Shown: positions 52,540 to 62,511, numbered from the stretch's first letter. The stretch is 64,000 bases of DNA from Rhizobium sp. NXC14 (GCF_002117485.1 NZ_CP021030.1:1243001-1307000); one strand, 5' to 3'. Numbers and translations: made by a program. The notes: generated by a model not told the origin, from the sequence alone.

Positions 52540-54879
52540 TCACGGTAGCGTATACGCGATCACGTAATCGCCGGGCGTGGTGCCGACCGAGCCGTGGCCG
52601 CCGGCGACCATGACGACATATTGCTTGTTGTCGTCGGTCGTATAGGTCATCGGCGTCGCCTGGCCGCCGGCCGGAAGGCGCGCCCGCCAGAGCTCGCGCC
52701 CGTTCGTCACGTCATAGGCGCGCAGGTAGTTGTCGACCGCCGCGCCGAGGAAGGCGACTCCGCCTTTGGTCAGCATCGGCCCGCCGATGCCGGGCACGCC
52801 CACCTTGAAAGGCAGCGGCAGCGGCGTCATGTCGTGCACGGTGCCGTTCTTGTGCATATAGGCGATCTTGCCGGTGCGCAGGTCGACGCCGGCGACATAG
52901 CCCCATGGCGGCGCCTGGCAGGGGATCTGCAGCGGTCCGAGGAAGGGACCCATGAAGACGCCGTAGGGTGCGCCGTCATTGCGGTTGAGCCCCTGTTCGC
53001 TGCCCTTCTCGTCCTGTCCTCGCGGCGGAATGTCGGCGGCCGGCACCAGGCGCGAGGTGAAGGCGAGATAGGTCGGCATGCCGAACATGATCTGCCGCTC
53101 CGGATCCACAGCCACCGAACCCCAGTTGAAGGTGCCGAAATTGCCGGGATAGACGATCGTGCCTTTCAGCGACGGCGGCGTGTAGCGGCCCTCATAGCGG
53201 TAGCGGTGAAAGTCGATGCGGCAGAGGAGCTGGTCGAACAGCGACACGCCCCACATGTCCTTTTCCCGAAGCGGCTCGGGCGAGAAGGTGAGGTCGGAGA
53301 TCGGCTGCGTCGGCGACGTATGATCGCCCGAGACTGCGCCGCCGGGCGCCGGAATCTCCTTGGTCGGGATGATCGGCTCGCCGCTGCGCCGGTCGAGCAC
53401 ATAGAGATCGCCCTGCTTGGTCGGGCCGACGAGGGCGGGAACCACGCTGCCGTCAGGCTTGGTCAGATCGATGAGCGCCGGCTGGGCCGGCACGTCCATG
53501 TCCCAGAGGTCATGATGCACCGTCTGGCGCACCCAGCGCAGCTGGCCGCTGGCGATATCGAGCGCGACGATCGAAGAAGAGAATTTCTCGACATTGTCGC
53601 TGCGGCCGATGCCGATCTGATCGGGCACCTGGTTACCGAGCGGGATGTAGACCATGCCGAGCGCCTCATCGACGCTGAAGACCGACCAGCTGTTCGGCGA
53701 GTTGGTCGTGTAGGTCTGGCCGTCGGCGATCGGCGTCGTCACGTCGGGATTGCCGGAATCCCAGTTCCAGATCAGTGCGCCGGTCTTGATGTCGAAGGCG
53801 CGGATGACGCCGGATTGCTCCTCGGTCGAATAATTGTCGTTGACCGCCCCGCCGATGATGATCTCGCCGGCCACCGCGACCGGCGGCGAGGTGGAATAAT
53901 AATAGCCGGCCGGATTGAAGCGCATGCCGGTTTCCAGATGCAGCACGCCCTGATCGGCAAAACTGGTGCAGACCTTGCCGTCCGCCGCGTCGAGGGCGAT
54001 CAGCCGGGCGTCTGAGGTCGGCAGGTAGACGCGCTCGGCGCAGGGCTCGCCGGCGGCGCCATCAGGATCGGCATAATAGGTGACGCCGCGGCAGGTCTGG
54101 TGCTGCCGGTTGGGATTCATGCCCGAGTTCGAGTCGTATTTCCATTTCTCCTTGCCGGTCTTGGCGTCGAGTGCGATCGCCCAGTTATGCGGCGTGCAGA
54201 GATAGAGCGTGTCCTTCACCTTCAGCGGCGTCACCTGATAGGTTGTCTCGCTGATATCCTCCGGCCGCTTGACGTCGCCGGTCTGGTACCGCCAGGCTTC
54301 CTTCAGGGTGGAGACATTCGCGACATTGATCTGGTCGAGCGGCGAATAGCGCTGGCCGAACGGCGTGCGGCCATATTGGTGCCATTCGCCGTCCGGCACG
54401 CTGCCGCCGAAGGCTGGATTGGCGGCGACCGCATCCTTCGGCAGATCACCGGCCAGATCATGCGGATCCGTCGTCATCGAATAGACGGCGACGAGGATAG
54501 CGAGAATGACCGGCACGGCGAGCGGCCAGGGATTAGCGCCGTAGACAATGCCGGTCGGGCTGCGAAAGCCGAGCGGCCGACGGATCCAGGGCGTCAGCAG
54601 CCAGAGGCCGAGCAGGATGATGACGCCGCCGCGCGGGCCGAGCTGCCACCAGTCGAATCCCACCTCCCAGATCGCCCAGGCGAGTGCGGCGACCACGAGC
54701 ACCGCATAGACCCAGAGCGCAACCGCCTTGCGCATCAGCAGCAGCGCTGCGGTGATGAGGAACATCAGGCCGGCAAACAGATAGAAAATGCTGCCGCCGA
54801 GCGAGATGAGCCAGAGCCCGCCGCCGCCGAGCGCAACCCCGATGATGATGAAGAGAATGGAGGTGATGACGAGCGCCAT
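52540..54879 (-). CDS. gcd: Membrane-bound PQQ-dependent glucose dehydrogenase
   Basis: A 779-residue quinoprotein. Five hydrophobic segments occupy residues 1-135, then a large periplasmic propeller domain with W-motif repeats (EAWRYQTGDV, ALDAKTGKEKWKYDSNSG). Typical blocks include ALIDLTKPDGSVVPALVGPTKQGDLYVLDRRSGEPI and TQPISDLTFSPEPL. It oxidises glucose to gluconolactone and passes electrons to ubiquinone. No pqq biosynthesis genes are in the window, so function depends on PQQ made elsewhere or taken up. The antisense frame of 473 codons inside it is a GC artefact. Confidence 0.93.
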   Translation of the reverse strand: MALVITSILFIIIGVALGGGGLWLISLGGSIFYLFAGLMFLITAALLLMRKAVALWVYAVLVVAALAWAIWEVGFDWWQLGPRGGVIILLGLWLLTPWIRRPLGFRSPTGIVYGANPWPLAVPVILAILVAVYSMTTDPHDLAGDLPKDAVAANPAFGGSVPDGEWHQYGRTPFGQRYSPLDQINVANVSTLKEAWRYQTGDVKRPEDISETTYQVTPLKVKDTLYLCTPHNWAIALDAKTGKEKWKYDSNSGMNPNRQHQTCRGVTYYADPDGAAGEPCAERVYLPTSDARLIALDAADGKVCTSFADQGVLHLETGMRFNPAGYYYSTSPPVAVAGEIIIGGAVNDNYSTEEQSGVIRAFDIKTGALIWNWDSGNPDVTTPIADGQTYTTNSPNSWSVFSVDEALGMVYIPLGNQVPDQIGIGRSDNVEKFSSSIVALDIASGQLRWVRQTVHHDLWDMDVPAQPALIDLTKPDGSVVPALVGPTKQGDLYVLDRRSGEPIIPTKEIPAPGGAVSGDHTSPTQPISDLTFSPEPLREKDMWGVSLFDQLLCRIDFHRYRYEGRYTPPSLKGTIVYPGNFGTFNWGSVAVDPERQIMFGMPTYLAFTSRLVPAADIPPRGQDEKGSEQGLNRNDGAPYGVFMGPFLGPLQIPCQAPPWGYVAGVDLRTGKIAYMHKNGTVHDMTPLPLPFKVGVPGIGGPMLTKGGVAFLGAAVDNYLRAYDVTNGRELWRARLPAGGQATPMTYTTDDNKQYVVMVAGGHGSVGTTPGDYVIAYTLP

Positions 54880-55019
54880 AAGGCTGTCTCCCGCGTGGGT
54901 TAGCCGGTGGGGGATCAGCGGAAAAGGTCCGCCGGTCAGGCAGATAGAGCGAGGGAGATGCCTTTCAACGGCTGCATTTGCCGCAGGTGGATGTCACGGT
55001 ACGGTTGTATTGAAGCCGC

Positions 55020-56522
55020 TTAGGTCCCGCAGAAAGTCTGCAGCACTCGTTCCTCCGGCTTCGGCGGTTCCATATAAGCGGCAAATTCCGGCCGGTCTTC
55101 GTACGGCTTCGACAGCACGGTGAGCAGCGCCTCGAACAGCGAGAAATCGCCGTGTTCGACCGCAGCCTCGATCGCCTGTTCGACCCGGTGGTTGCGGGGG
55201 ATGAAGGCTGGGTTGACGCGGCGCATGGCGCTGGCGCGTTGGGCCGCTGTCTGCGGATCGCGCGATAATCTCTCGCGCCACCGCGTGAGCCAGGGGGTGC
55301 AGGCTTCCGGTTCCCGGAAGCCCCCGGCAAAGGCGGGCTCTGCGCCGTCGTTGCCGGCCAGATCGGCGAGCCGCCGGAACGTCAGGGTGAAATCGCCGCC
55401 CTGTGCCTGCATCAGCGATAGCAGCGCCTGGACAAGCTCGAGATCGCCATCTTCTTCGCCGGCAATGCCGACTTTTCTTCGCATGCCGGCAAGCCACTCG
55501 GCTTGGAACCGCTCGCCATAGGCGCGGATGATGGCATTGGCCTTGTCGACCGCGTCGTCCGGCTCGGGGCCGATCAGCGGCAGCAGCGTTTCGCCGAGCC
55601 GGGCAAGGTTCCACTGGCCGATGGACGGCTGATTGGCATAGGCATAACGGCCATGCTGGTCGATCGACGAAAAGACGGTCGCCGGGTTATAGACATCCAT
55701 GAAGGCGCAAGGGCCGAAGTCGATCGTCTCGCCAGATACCGTCATGTTATCCGTATTCATCACGCCATGGATGAAGCCGACATGCAGCCAGCGGGCGATC
55801 AGCGCCGCCTGGCGCTCCGCGATTGCCGAAAACAGCGCGAGATGGGGTTCTTCGGCAGCCTTCAGTTCGGGATAGTGGCGGTCGACTACATAATCGGCGA
55901 GCGCCCGCACGCCGTCTGTGTCGCCCCTTGCGGCGAAATACTGGAAAGTGCCGACACGGATATGGCTCGCCGCCACCCGGGTGAAGACCGCGCCTGGCAG
56001 CACCTCTTCGCGATAGACCGGTTCGCCCGTTGTCACGGCCGCCAGCGCCCGTGTGGCGGGAATGCCAAGCGCGAACATCGCCTCGCTGATGATATATTCT
56101 CTGAGCACCGGCCCGATTGCCGCCCGGCCGTCGCCGCGGCGCGAAAAAGGTGTCGGCCCGGCGCCCTTCAGCTGGATATCGAAACGCTTGCCGCTGCGGT
56201 CGACCACCTCGCCGAGCAGGATCGCCCGGCCGTCGCCGAGCTGCGGCGAGAAGCCGCCGAACTGATGCCCGGCATAGGCCATCGCCAGCGGTTCGGCCCC
56301 TTCGGGAACGAGATTGCCGGAAAAGATCGCCGCGCCGTCGCGGCGTAGCGTCTCGACGTCAAGGCCGAGCTCGGCGGCCAACGGTTCGTTCAGCTTGATC
56401 AGCCGGGGCTCGGCCACCGGCGTCGGCATTTGCCGCGCAAAGAAGCGCTCGGGCAAGCCGACATAGCTGTTGTCGAACGGAAAGGCCGCACCGGACCGGA
56501 TTTTCTGCGGGGTCGAGGTCAT
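55020..56522 (-). CDS. selO: SelO-type protein adenylyltransferase (YdiU)
   Basis: A 500-residue pseudokinase of the SelO family. NSYVGLPERFFARQMPTPV opens the fold. QLGDGRAILLGEVVDRSGKRFDIQLKGAGPTPFSRRGDGRAAIGPVLREYIISEAM holds the nucleotide-binding residues, and HGVMNTDNMTVSGETIDFGPCAFMD holds the catalytic Asn and DFG. It transfers AMP from ATP to protein Ser/Thr/Tyr residues and has been tied to redox stress. The C-terminus ends TFCGT, with a Cys where some homologues carry selenocysteine. Confidence 0.93.
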   Translation of the reverse strand: MTSTPQKIRSGAAFPFDNSYVGLPERFFARQMPTPVAEPRLIKLNEPLAAELGLDVETLRRDGAAIFSGNLVPEGAEPLAMAYAGHQFGGFSPQLGDGRAILLGEVVDRSGKRFDIQLKGAGPTPFSRRGDGRAAIGPVLREYIISEAMFALGIPATRALAAVTTGEPVYREEVLPGAVFTRVAASHIRVGTFQYFAARGDTDGVRALADYVVDRHYPELKAAEEPHLALFSAIAERQAALIARWLHVGFIHGVMNTDNMTVSGETIDFGPCAFMDVYNPATVFSSIDQHGRYAYANQPSIGQWNLARLGETLLPLIGPEPDDAVDKANAIIRAYGERFQAEWLAGMRRKVGIAGEEDGDLELVQALLSLMQAQGGDFTLTFRRLADLAGNDGAEPAFAGGFREPEACTPWLTRWRERLSRDPQTAAQRASAMRRVNPAFIPRNHRVEQAIEAAVEHGDFSLFEALLTVLSKPYEDRPEFAAYMEPPKPEERVLQTFCGT

Positions 56523-56782
56523 TGTTCATAGGTAGGACCGGGCTGGCCCGCGCGCAAGCCGGTCTTGCGCGCCCGGTCGGTCGGCCGTCACGCAGATCAT
56601 GCCGATGCAAGGAATCGTGATCTGCTTTTACCTCTCGTCAAAGCTGCTTTGCCAGAAAGGCCATAGCCCCGCCATGATCTCGGGCGTATAGCAGATCGTC
56701 TCCCCTTGGCCTTGTGCCATGTCATCCCCGCGGCCTTGCTGCTTCCTCTGCTCCGCCGCGCCACCGTGAGTGATTCCGGACG

Positions 56783-58228
56783 ATGTCGGATCAGATTTAT
56801 CAGGCGCCGATGGTTCGGCGCGCCGCGCCCAATTTTCGGGTGATCGCGATGATCGTCGCGAGTGCGATGCTGATGGAAAATATCGACGCGACCGTGCTGG
56901 CGACCGCGCTGCCCACCATGGCGCGCGATTTCGCCGTCAGCGCGCCGGCCATGTCGATCTCACTGACCTCCTATCTCCTCAGCCTGGCGATCTTCATTCC
57001 GGCGAGCGGCCGCATGGCCGACAGCTTCGGTTCGCGCACAGTGTTCAGGGCGGCGATCGCCGTCTTCGTCATCGGCTCCGTCCTCTGCGCGCTGGCCCCG
57101 ACGCTGCCCTTCCTGGTGCTGGCGCGGCTGCTGCAAGGAATGGGTGGCGCCATGATGATGCCGGTCGGCCGTCTGGTGCTGATGCGCAGCGTCGCCCGCA
57201 AGGATATGGTCAGCGCCATGTCCTGGCTGCTGGTGCCGGCGTTGATCGGCCCGATCGTCGGTCCGCCGCTCGGCGGCTTCATCGTCACCTATCTCGACTG
57301 GCGCTGGATCTTCTACATCAACGTGCCGATCGGCATTATCGGCATGATCTTCGTCTCGATCTATATCGACGAGGTCAAGGGCAAGGCGGCCGGCCCCTTC
57401 GATACGATCGGCTTCATCCTCTCTGGCATTTCGCTCGGCTCGCTGCTCTTCGGCTTCGAAATGTCGAGTCATGAAGGCGAGGGCGCCTTTTCGATCTTCC
57501 TGATATCAGTCGGCCTGCTCTTCGGCATCGGCTATTTGAGGCATGCCCGCAGGCATCCGTCGCCGATCATGGATTTTTCGCTGATGAAGGTGTCGAGCTT
57601 CGGCACCTCGGTCATTGCCGGTTCGCTGACGCGCATCACCCAGGGCGCCCAGCCTTTCCTGCTGCCGCTGCTGTTCCAGATAGGCTTCGGCCTTTCCGCC
57701 GCCGCGGCCGGTCAGATCGTCATATCAACCGCGCTCGGCGCGCTCGCCATGAAGCCGATGGCGCGGTTCGTCTTCAGCCGGCTCGGCTTCCGCCGCAGCC
57801 TCGTCCTCAACGGCATCCTCGGCACGGCCGGCTATGCCCTCTGCGCCGCCTTCCGGCCGGACTGGCCGATGCCGCTCATCTTCGTCGTTCTGGTGCTCAG
57901 CGCCTTCTTCCTGTCGTTCCAGTTCACCGCCTACAACACCATCGCCTATGACGAGATCGACAAGGAGCGGATGAGCTCGGCCACCAGTTTTTACACCACT
58001 TTTCAGCAGCTGATGCTGTCGCTCGGCATCTGCATCGGGGCCCTGGCGCTGCACGGCTCCATGGCTTTCTCAGGCAGCGAAACGCCTGATCTCGGCGATT
58101 TCTCGACCGCCTTCATCGTCGTCACCATCATCTCGATCACCGCGACCGTCTGGAACCTGCGTTTTTCGCCGACCGCTGGCGAGGAGATCAGCGGCTATAA
58201 GGCCAAGCGGGCCAAAGATGCTTCTTGA
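56783..58228 (+). CDS. MFS efflux transporter, DHA2 (EmrB/QacA) type
   Basis: A 481-residue protein with 12-14 hydrophobic segments. The N-terminal MENIDATVLATALPTMARDFAVSAPAMSISLTSYLLSLAIFIPASGRMADSFGSRTVF is the usual DHA2 start, followed by motif C (WLLVPALIGPIVGPPLGGFI). Members export drugs or organic ions by proton exchange. No outer partner (EmrA) or regulator is adjacent. The 260-base upstream gap contains no gene I can recognise. Confidence 0.88.
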   Translation: MSDQIYQAPMVRRAAPNFRVIAMIVASAMLMENIDATVLATALPTMARDFAVSAPAMSISLTSYLLSLAIFIPASGRMADSFGSRTVFRAAIAVFVIGSVLCALAPTLPFLVLARLLQGMGGAMMMPVGRLVLMRSVARKDMVSAMSWLLVPALIGPIVGPPLGGFIVTYLDWRWIFYINVPIGIIGMIFVSIYIDEVKGKAAGPFDTIGFILSGISLGSLLFGFEMSSHEGEGAFSIFLISVGLLFGIGYLRHARRHPSPIMDFSLMKVSSFGTSVIAGSLTRITQGAQPFLLPLLFQIGFGLSAAAAGQIVISTALGALAMKPMARFVFSRLGFRRSLVLNGILGTAGYALCAAFRPDWPMPLIFVVLVLSAFFLSFQFTAYNTIAYDEIDKERMSSATSFYTTFQQLMLSLGICIGALALHGSMAFSGSETPDLGDFSTAFIVVTIISITATVWNLRFSPTAGEEISGYKAKRAKDAS

Positions 58229-58313
58229 GAAAAGCGGCGCCATGAAAACAAGCACTTGAGGCGCTTCGCCTGAATCAAATTCTGCGCGACGCAGCCGTTC
58301 TTAATCCTTGTTC

Positions 58314-58838
58314 TCAGATCTTGTCCTCCATGTCAGCGGCCATTTCCGCAAGCTTGCGCACGGTATTGAGATTGCGCGAGGTGCCTGATTTAAGCGCAGG
58401 CAGCTTCAGCTTCGAGCGGCCGGACCCGTTGGGGTAGTACACGTAGATCTCCCGGCCGGCGAGCTTCGCCTCCTCGCCATCGGGCGCCACCATTTTATCG
58501 AGCGCATCGCCGGACGCCTTTTCGGACAGGAAGGTGACGAGCAGGAAATTCGGCTTGGCATCGACAAAGGGCGCGTTGGCGGCAATCGCCTCGAGCTCTT
58601 TCCGGCTGCGCACCATCACGCCCGGCCGCTTGCCCATCTTTTGTCCGAGCGCGGCGTCGAGTTTTTCCGCGACCGCCTTCTCAGTCTCGTCAGAGCGGAA
58701 AAGCACATTGCCGCTCTGGATGTAGGTTTTCACGTCGGTAAAGCCGACGCCTTCGCAGATCACCTTGAGTTCAGCCATCGGCAGCGAGCCGGTGCCGCCG
58801 ACGTTTATCGCGCGGAGGAGGGCGATGTAGACTGGCAT
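58314..58838 (-). CDS. DUF1697 protein
   Basis: A 174-residue protein starting MPVYIALLRAINVGGTGSLPMAELKVICEGVGFTDVKTYIQSGNVLF, the DUF1697 hallmark (ALLRGINVGG...YIQSGNVVF). The C-terminal half includes YYPNGSGRSKLKLPALKSGTSRNLNTVRKL. Function is unknown; members occur widely in bacteria. It is transcribed toward, and convergent with, the MFS gene. Confidence 0.9.
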   Translation of the reverse strand: MPVYIALLRAINVGGTGSLPMAELKVICEGVGFTDVKTYIQSGNVLFRSDETEKAVAEKLDAALGQKMGKRPGVMVRSRKELEAIAANAPFVDAKPNFLLVTFLSEKASGDALDKMVAPDGEEAKLAGREIYVYYPNGSGRSKLKLPALKSGTSRNLNTVRKLAEMAADMEDKI

Positions 58839-58874
58839 TTCTCTCTCGCTCGATCTTGTGCCGTCGCCGCCACC

Positions 58875-60983
58875 TCACATCTTCCCAGCCACCTTGATCG
58901 CAAATGCATACTCGAACGCAATCTCCTCCAGCCGCTGGAACCGTCCCGACGCCCCGCCATGGCCGGCGTCCATGTTGGTCTTGAGCAGGATCGGCGCCTC
59001 GCCCGTTGTCTTGTCGCGCAGTTTCGCCACCCACTTGGCCGGCTCCCAATAGGTGACGCGCGGATCGGTAAGGCCGCCGAGCGCCAGGATCGGCGGGTAG
59101 GCCTTTGCCTCGACATTGTCATAGGGCGAATAGGCGGCGATCTGCTCGTATTCCTCCTTGCTGTCGATCGGATTGCCCCATTCCGGCCATTCCGGCGGGG
59201 TGAGCGGCAGCGTGTCATCAAGCATGGTGTTGAGCACGTCGACGAAGGGAACGGCGGCGATGATACCGGCGAACTTCTCCGGCGCCATGTTGGCGACGGC
59301 GCCCATCAGCATGCCGCCGGCCGATCCGCCTTCGGCGATGATCTTCGCGTAAGAGGTGAACTTCTGTTGATTCAGATAATCGGCCGCGGCGACGAAGTCC
59401 TTGAAGCTATTCGTCTTCTTGTCCATCTTTCCGTCTTCGTACCAGGCAAAGCCCTTGTCCTTGCCGCCGCGGATATGGGCGATGGCATAGACGAAGCCGC
59501 GGTCGGCAAGCGACAGGCAATTGGTGTTGAAGCCGGCCGGAATGGTGATGCCGTAGGCGCCGTAGCCGTAAAGCAGGCAGGGGGCGCTGCCGTCGAGCGG
59601 CGTATCCCTGCGATAGAGCAGGGTGACCGGCACCGTCTCGCCGTCCCATGTCGGGGCGAAGACGCGGCGGGTGACGTAGTCGTCGGGATTATGGCCGGAG
59701 GGAACCTCCTGCGTCTTCAACAACGTGCGCTCGCGCGTCACCATATTGTAGTCGTAGAGCTGCGACGGCGTCGTCATCGAGGAATAGGAGAAGCGGATGA
59801 CGTCGGTATCGTATTCCGCCGCGCCCGAAAGCCCGAGCGAATAGGCCTCCTCGGCAAAGGCGATCGCATGTTCCTCGCCGGTCGCCCGGTCGCGGATCAT
59901 GATCCGCGGCAGCCCGTCCTTGCGCTCCAGCCACAGAAGATGGCGGGCATAGGCCATGTGGCTGATGATGAGCGTGCCGGGCTTGTGAGCGACGACTTCG
60001 CGCCAGTTTTCCTTGCCCGGATTGTCCACCGGCGCTTCCATGATCTTGAAATCCTTGGCGCCGCCGTCATTGGTCAGGATATAGAAGACATCCCCGCCCT
60101 CGGTCAGCGAATATTCGATGCCTTCCTCGCGCGCCGCCACCAGCTTCGGCTCGGCCGTCAGGTCCTTGGTCGACAGCAGCCGGTATTCGCTGGTCTCGTG
60201 GTCGTGAATATCGATATAGATGAAGTCGTCGAGCAGCGAGCCGCCGACACCCATGAAGAAGCCGGCATCGGCCTCCTCATAGACCAGCCGGTCTTCCGAT
60301 TGCGGCTGGCCGACAATGTGGTGGAACACCTTCGAGGGCCGGTGGTTCTCATCGAGCGCCGAATAGAAGAAGCTCTTGCCATCAGGCGCCCAGACGCCGC
60401 CGCCGCCGGTATTCTCGATCCGGTCATCGAGATCTTCACCGGTCGCTAGGTCGCGCACTTTAAGGGTGAAGAATTCCGAGCCCTTGTCGTCATAGCCCCA
60501 AATGCCGCGGCTGTGGTCGCTCGAATGGTCGAGGCCGGCGAGGCGAAAATAGGCCTTGCCTGATGCCTCCTTGTCGCCGTCGAGCAGGACGGTGCGGATC
60601 GCCTCGTCGGCGACGTCGCCGTCGCGGGGAATACGGAAATAGCGCGGCTGTTCGCCGCCGGTCACATAGAACGTGCCATAGGCATAGGCGCCGTCCTTCA
60701 TCGGCACCGAGCTGTCATCTTCCTTGATGCGGCCGCGCATTTCGGCAAACAGCGCCTTCTGCAGCGGTTTGGTATCCTCCATCGCCGCATTCATATAGGC
60801 GTTTTCGGCTTCCAGATGCCGGCGGATCTCGGGGTCGAGGATCGACGGGTCCTTGAACATTGCCTGCCAGTTGTCGGCGCGCAGCCAGGCGTAATCGTCC
60901 GTGCGGGTAATGCCGTGGCGCGTATCGGAGACGGGCTTTTTCGGTGCGGCGGGCGGTGTCGGCAGGCTCTTGAAGACGGACAA
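58875..60983 (-). CDS. ptrB: Oligopeptidase B (S9A prolyl oligopeptidase family)
   Basis: A 702-residue peptidase. The N-terminal blades of the beta-propeller (RTDDYAWLRADNWQAMFKDP) gate a C-terminal alpha/beta-hydrolase with catalytic Ser in EGGSAGGMLMG, an Asp near LTDPRVTYWEPAKW and His in MDAGHGGASGRF. It cleaves small peptides after Arg or Lys in the cytoplasm; no signal peptide is present. No ATG fits the N-terminus well: TTG at 60983, with GGAG eight bases ahead, gives LSVFKSLPTPPAA, and the ATG at 61073 would add 30 odd residues. Confidence 0.88.
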   Translation of the reverse strand: MSVFKSLPTPPAAPKKPVSDTRHGITRTDDYAWLRADNWQAMFKDPSILDPEIRRHLEAENAYMNAAMEDTKPLQKALFAEMRGRIKEDDSSVPMKDGAYAYGTFYVTGGEQPRYFRIPRDGDVADEAIRTVLLDGDKEASGKAYFRLAGLDHSSDHSRGIWGYDDKGSEFFTLKVRDLATGEDLDDRIENTGGGGVWAPDGKSFFYSALDENHRPSKVFHHIVGQPQSEDRLVYEEADAGFFMGVGGSLLDDFIYIDIHDHETSEYRLLSTKDLTAEPKLVAAREEGIEYSLTEGGDVFYILTNDGGAKDFKIMEAPVDNPGKENWREVVAHKPGTLIISHMAYARHLLWLERKDGLPRIMIRDRATGEEHAIAFAEEAYSLGLSGAAEYDTDVIRFSYSSMTTPSQLYDYNMVTRERTLLKTQEVPSGHNPDDYVTRRVFAPTWDGETVPVTLLYRRDTPLDGSAPCLLYGYGAYGITIPAGFNTNCLSLADRGFVYAIAHIRGGKDKGFAWYEDGKMDKKTNSFKDFVAAADYLNQQKFTSYAKIIAEGGSAGGMLMGAVANMAPEKFAGIIAAVPFVDVLNTMLDDTLPLTPPEWPEWGNPIDSKEEYEQIAAYSPYDNVEAKAYPPILALGGLTDPRVTYWEPAKWVAKLRDKTTGEAPILLKTNMDAGHGGASGRFQRLEEIAFEYAFAIKVAGKM

Positions 60984-61225
60984 GGAATTGGCTCCGGTCG
61001 GAATGTCGGGTTGGCAAGAGATAGAGGCGCGCAGCCGCCGGATCAAGCGCCAAGGGTGCAGGTGACCGTCCACAGTCGAGGAGACGGCACCGCCCGCCGT
61101 GCCTTGATGTCACCACAATGTTTAAGGAGGTCCGCTATCGCAGAGCGAATTTTGCACGTGCCAGCCCCCGGCAAGCCGCCGGCGGCAGGATGAAGACTGT
61201 ACAACAGTAAGGGATTTCCTCCGCA

Positions 61226-61615
61226 ATGCCGAAACGTCTGCTCCTGTTTGTATCCCTGGCCGGCTTGGCTGCCCCCGCCTTTGCCGTCGACCCGGCTATT
61301 AAGAAGCAGCTGGAAAAACTCGATCCCTCCACCCGCCTCGAACAGAGCTGCGACACGGAAGCGATGAGCCGCATCAACAAGGACAGCACCGGCTTCAAGC
61401 CCGACAAGGTGATCGCCTATACCTTCAAGGACCCGATCGCCGGCGACAATTCGCTGCAGGCGCCGGGCGCGGTCTTCCGCAGCAAGGGCGACTGGTATCA
61501 TCTTTCCTACAATTGCATCACCGGCCCGCAGCATATCAACGTGCGCCAGCTCGACTACCAGATCGGTGAGAAGGTGCCGCGCGAGAAGTGGGACAAGTAC
61601 TATCTCTACGATTGA
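61226..61615 (+). CDS. Secreted DUF930 protein
   Basis: A 129-residue secreted protein. The signal MPKRLLLFVSLAGLAAPAFA precedes mature VDPAIKKQLEKLDPSTRLEQSCDTEAMSRINKD, with a pair of cysteines (SCDTEA, YNCITG) typical of DUF930. The C-terminus YQIGEKVPREKWDKYYLYD is also a family feature. DUF930 proteins are common in Rhizobiales and have no known function. Confidence 0.85.
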   Translation: MPKRLLLFVSLAGLAAPAFAVDPAIKKQLEKLDPSTRLEQSCDTEAMSRINKDSTGFKPDKVIAYTFKDPIAGDNSLQAPGAVFRSKGDWYHLSYNCITGPQHINVRQLDYQIGEKVPREKWDKYYLYD

Positions 61616-61713
61616 TGCGGTCTCCAGCCGGCGGCTGCGGTGACATCCGGCCACATGGCGTCTGGCAAGGCGAGCGGCTAGAGTCGCGGCGCTCGAATTG
61701 TAAAGTCCATGAC

Positions 61714-62511
61714 ATGAACCGCATCCTGCTCACATCGGTCTTGCTTCTCGCCTCCTTCTCCGCTGCATTGGCGGACGAAATGCCTCCGCCAATCGCTTCG
61801 GCCCCGACCGCAATTGGTCCGGCCAAGGCGCCGTCGGTCAAGCTCGTCGAGCCGCATCTGCATATCGCCCGTTCCAACATACCGGGCCATGCCCGCGTCG
61901 CGCTCACCTTCGACGCCTGCATGGGGCAGGCGGACGAACGCATCCTTTCGACCCTCGTGCGCGAGCGCATTCCGGCAACGATCTTCGTCACCGCCCGCTG
62001 GCTGAAGCGCAACCCGCAAGCCCTTGCCGTCTTCCTGCAAAATCCGGATCTCTTCGAGCTCGAAAACCATGGCGAGAACCATATTCCGGCCGTCGATACG
62101 CCGACGCTCGTCTATGGCATCGCCTCGGCCGGCTCGCCGCAGGCGGTGCGGCAGGAAGTCGAAGGCGGCGCCGCCGCCATGGTCGCGGCCGGCATTCCCG
62201 CACCGCACTGGTTCCGCGGCTCCACGGCCAAATACGATCTTTCCGCCATCGGCGAGATTCGCGCCATGGGCTATCGCATCGCCGGCTACTCGGTGAACGG
62301 CGACGGTGGTTCGCTGCTCGGCGCAGCGATCACCGAAAAACGCATCGCCTCCGCCGAGGACGGCGATGTCGTCATCTCCCACATCAATCAGCCGACTCAT
62401 GCGGCGGGCGATGGAGTGGCGAAGGCGCTGGTCGACCTCAAGGCCAAGGGCACCGAGTTCGTTCGTCTGGAGGACGTCCAGGATAGGGGCGACGATAAGA
62501 CGACGGACTAG
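61714..62511 (+). CDS. Polysaccharide deacetylase family protein
   Basis: A 265-residue secreted protein with signal MNRILLTSVLLLASFSAALA. The NodB-fold catalytic block begins ALTFDACMG with a single Asp where many members have TFDD, and the metal histidines are in ENHGENHIPA. PHWFRGSTAKYDL and HINQPTHAAG complete the motif set. The family removes acetyl groups from cell-wall or exported polysaccharides; substrate unknown. ATG at 61714 begins the signal peptide; upstream codons are not coding. Confidence 0.87.
   Translation: MNRILLTSVLLLASFSAALADEMPPPIASAPTAIGPAKAPSVKLVEPHLHIARSNIPGHARVALTFDACMGQADERILSTLVRERIPATIFVTARWLKRNPQALAVFLQNPDLFELENHGENHIPAVDTPTLVYGIASAGSPQAVRQEVEGGAAAMVAAGIPAPHWFRGSTAKYDLSAIGEIRAMGYRIAGYSVNGDGGSLLGAAITEKRIASAEDGDVVISHINQPTHAAGDGVAKALVDLKAKGTEFVRLEDVQDRGDDKTTD

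Noticed and set aside
52594..54015. 473-codon frame antisense to gcd
   Set aside because: A typical GC-rich third-frame artefact without any family motif; gcd itself is certain.
58641..60449. 602-codon frame antisense to oligopeptidase B
   Set aside because: Same GC artefact; composition is rich in Arg, Ala, Gly and Asp with no motif.
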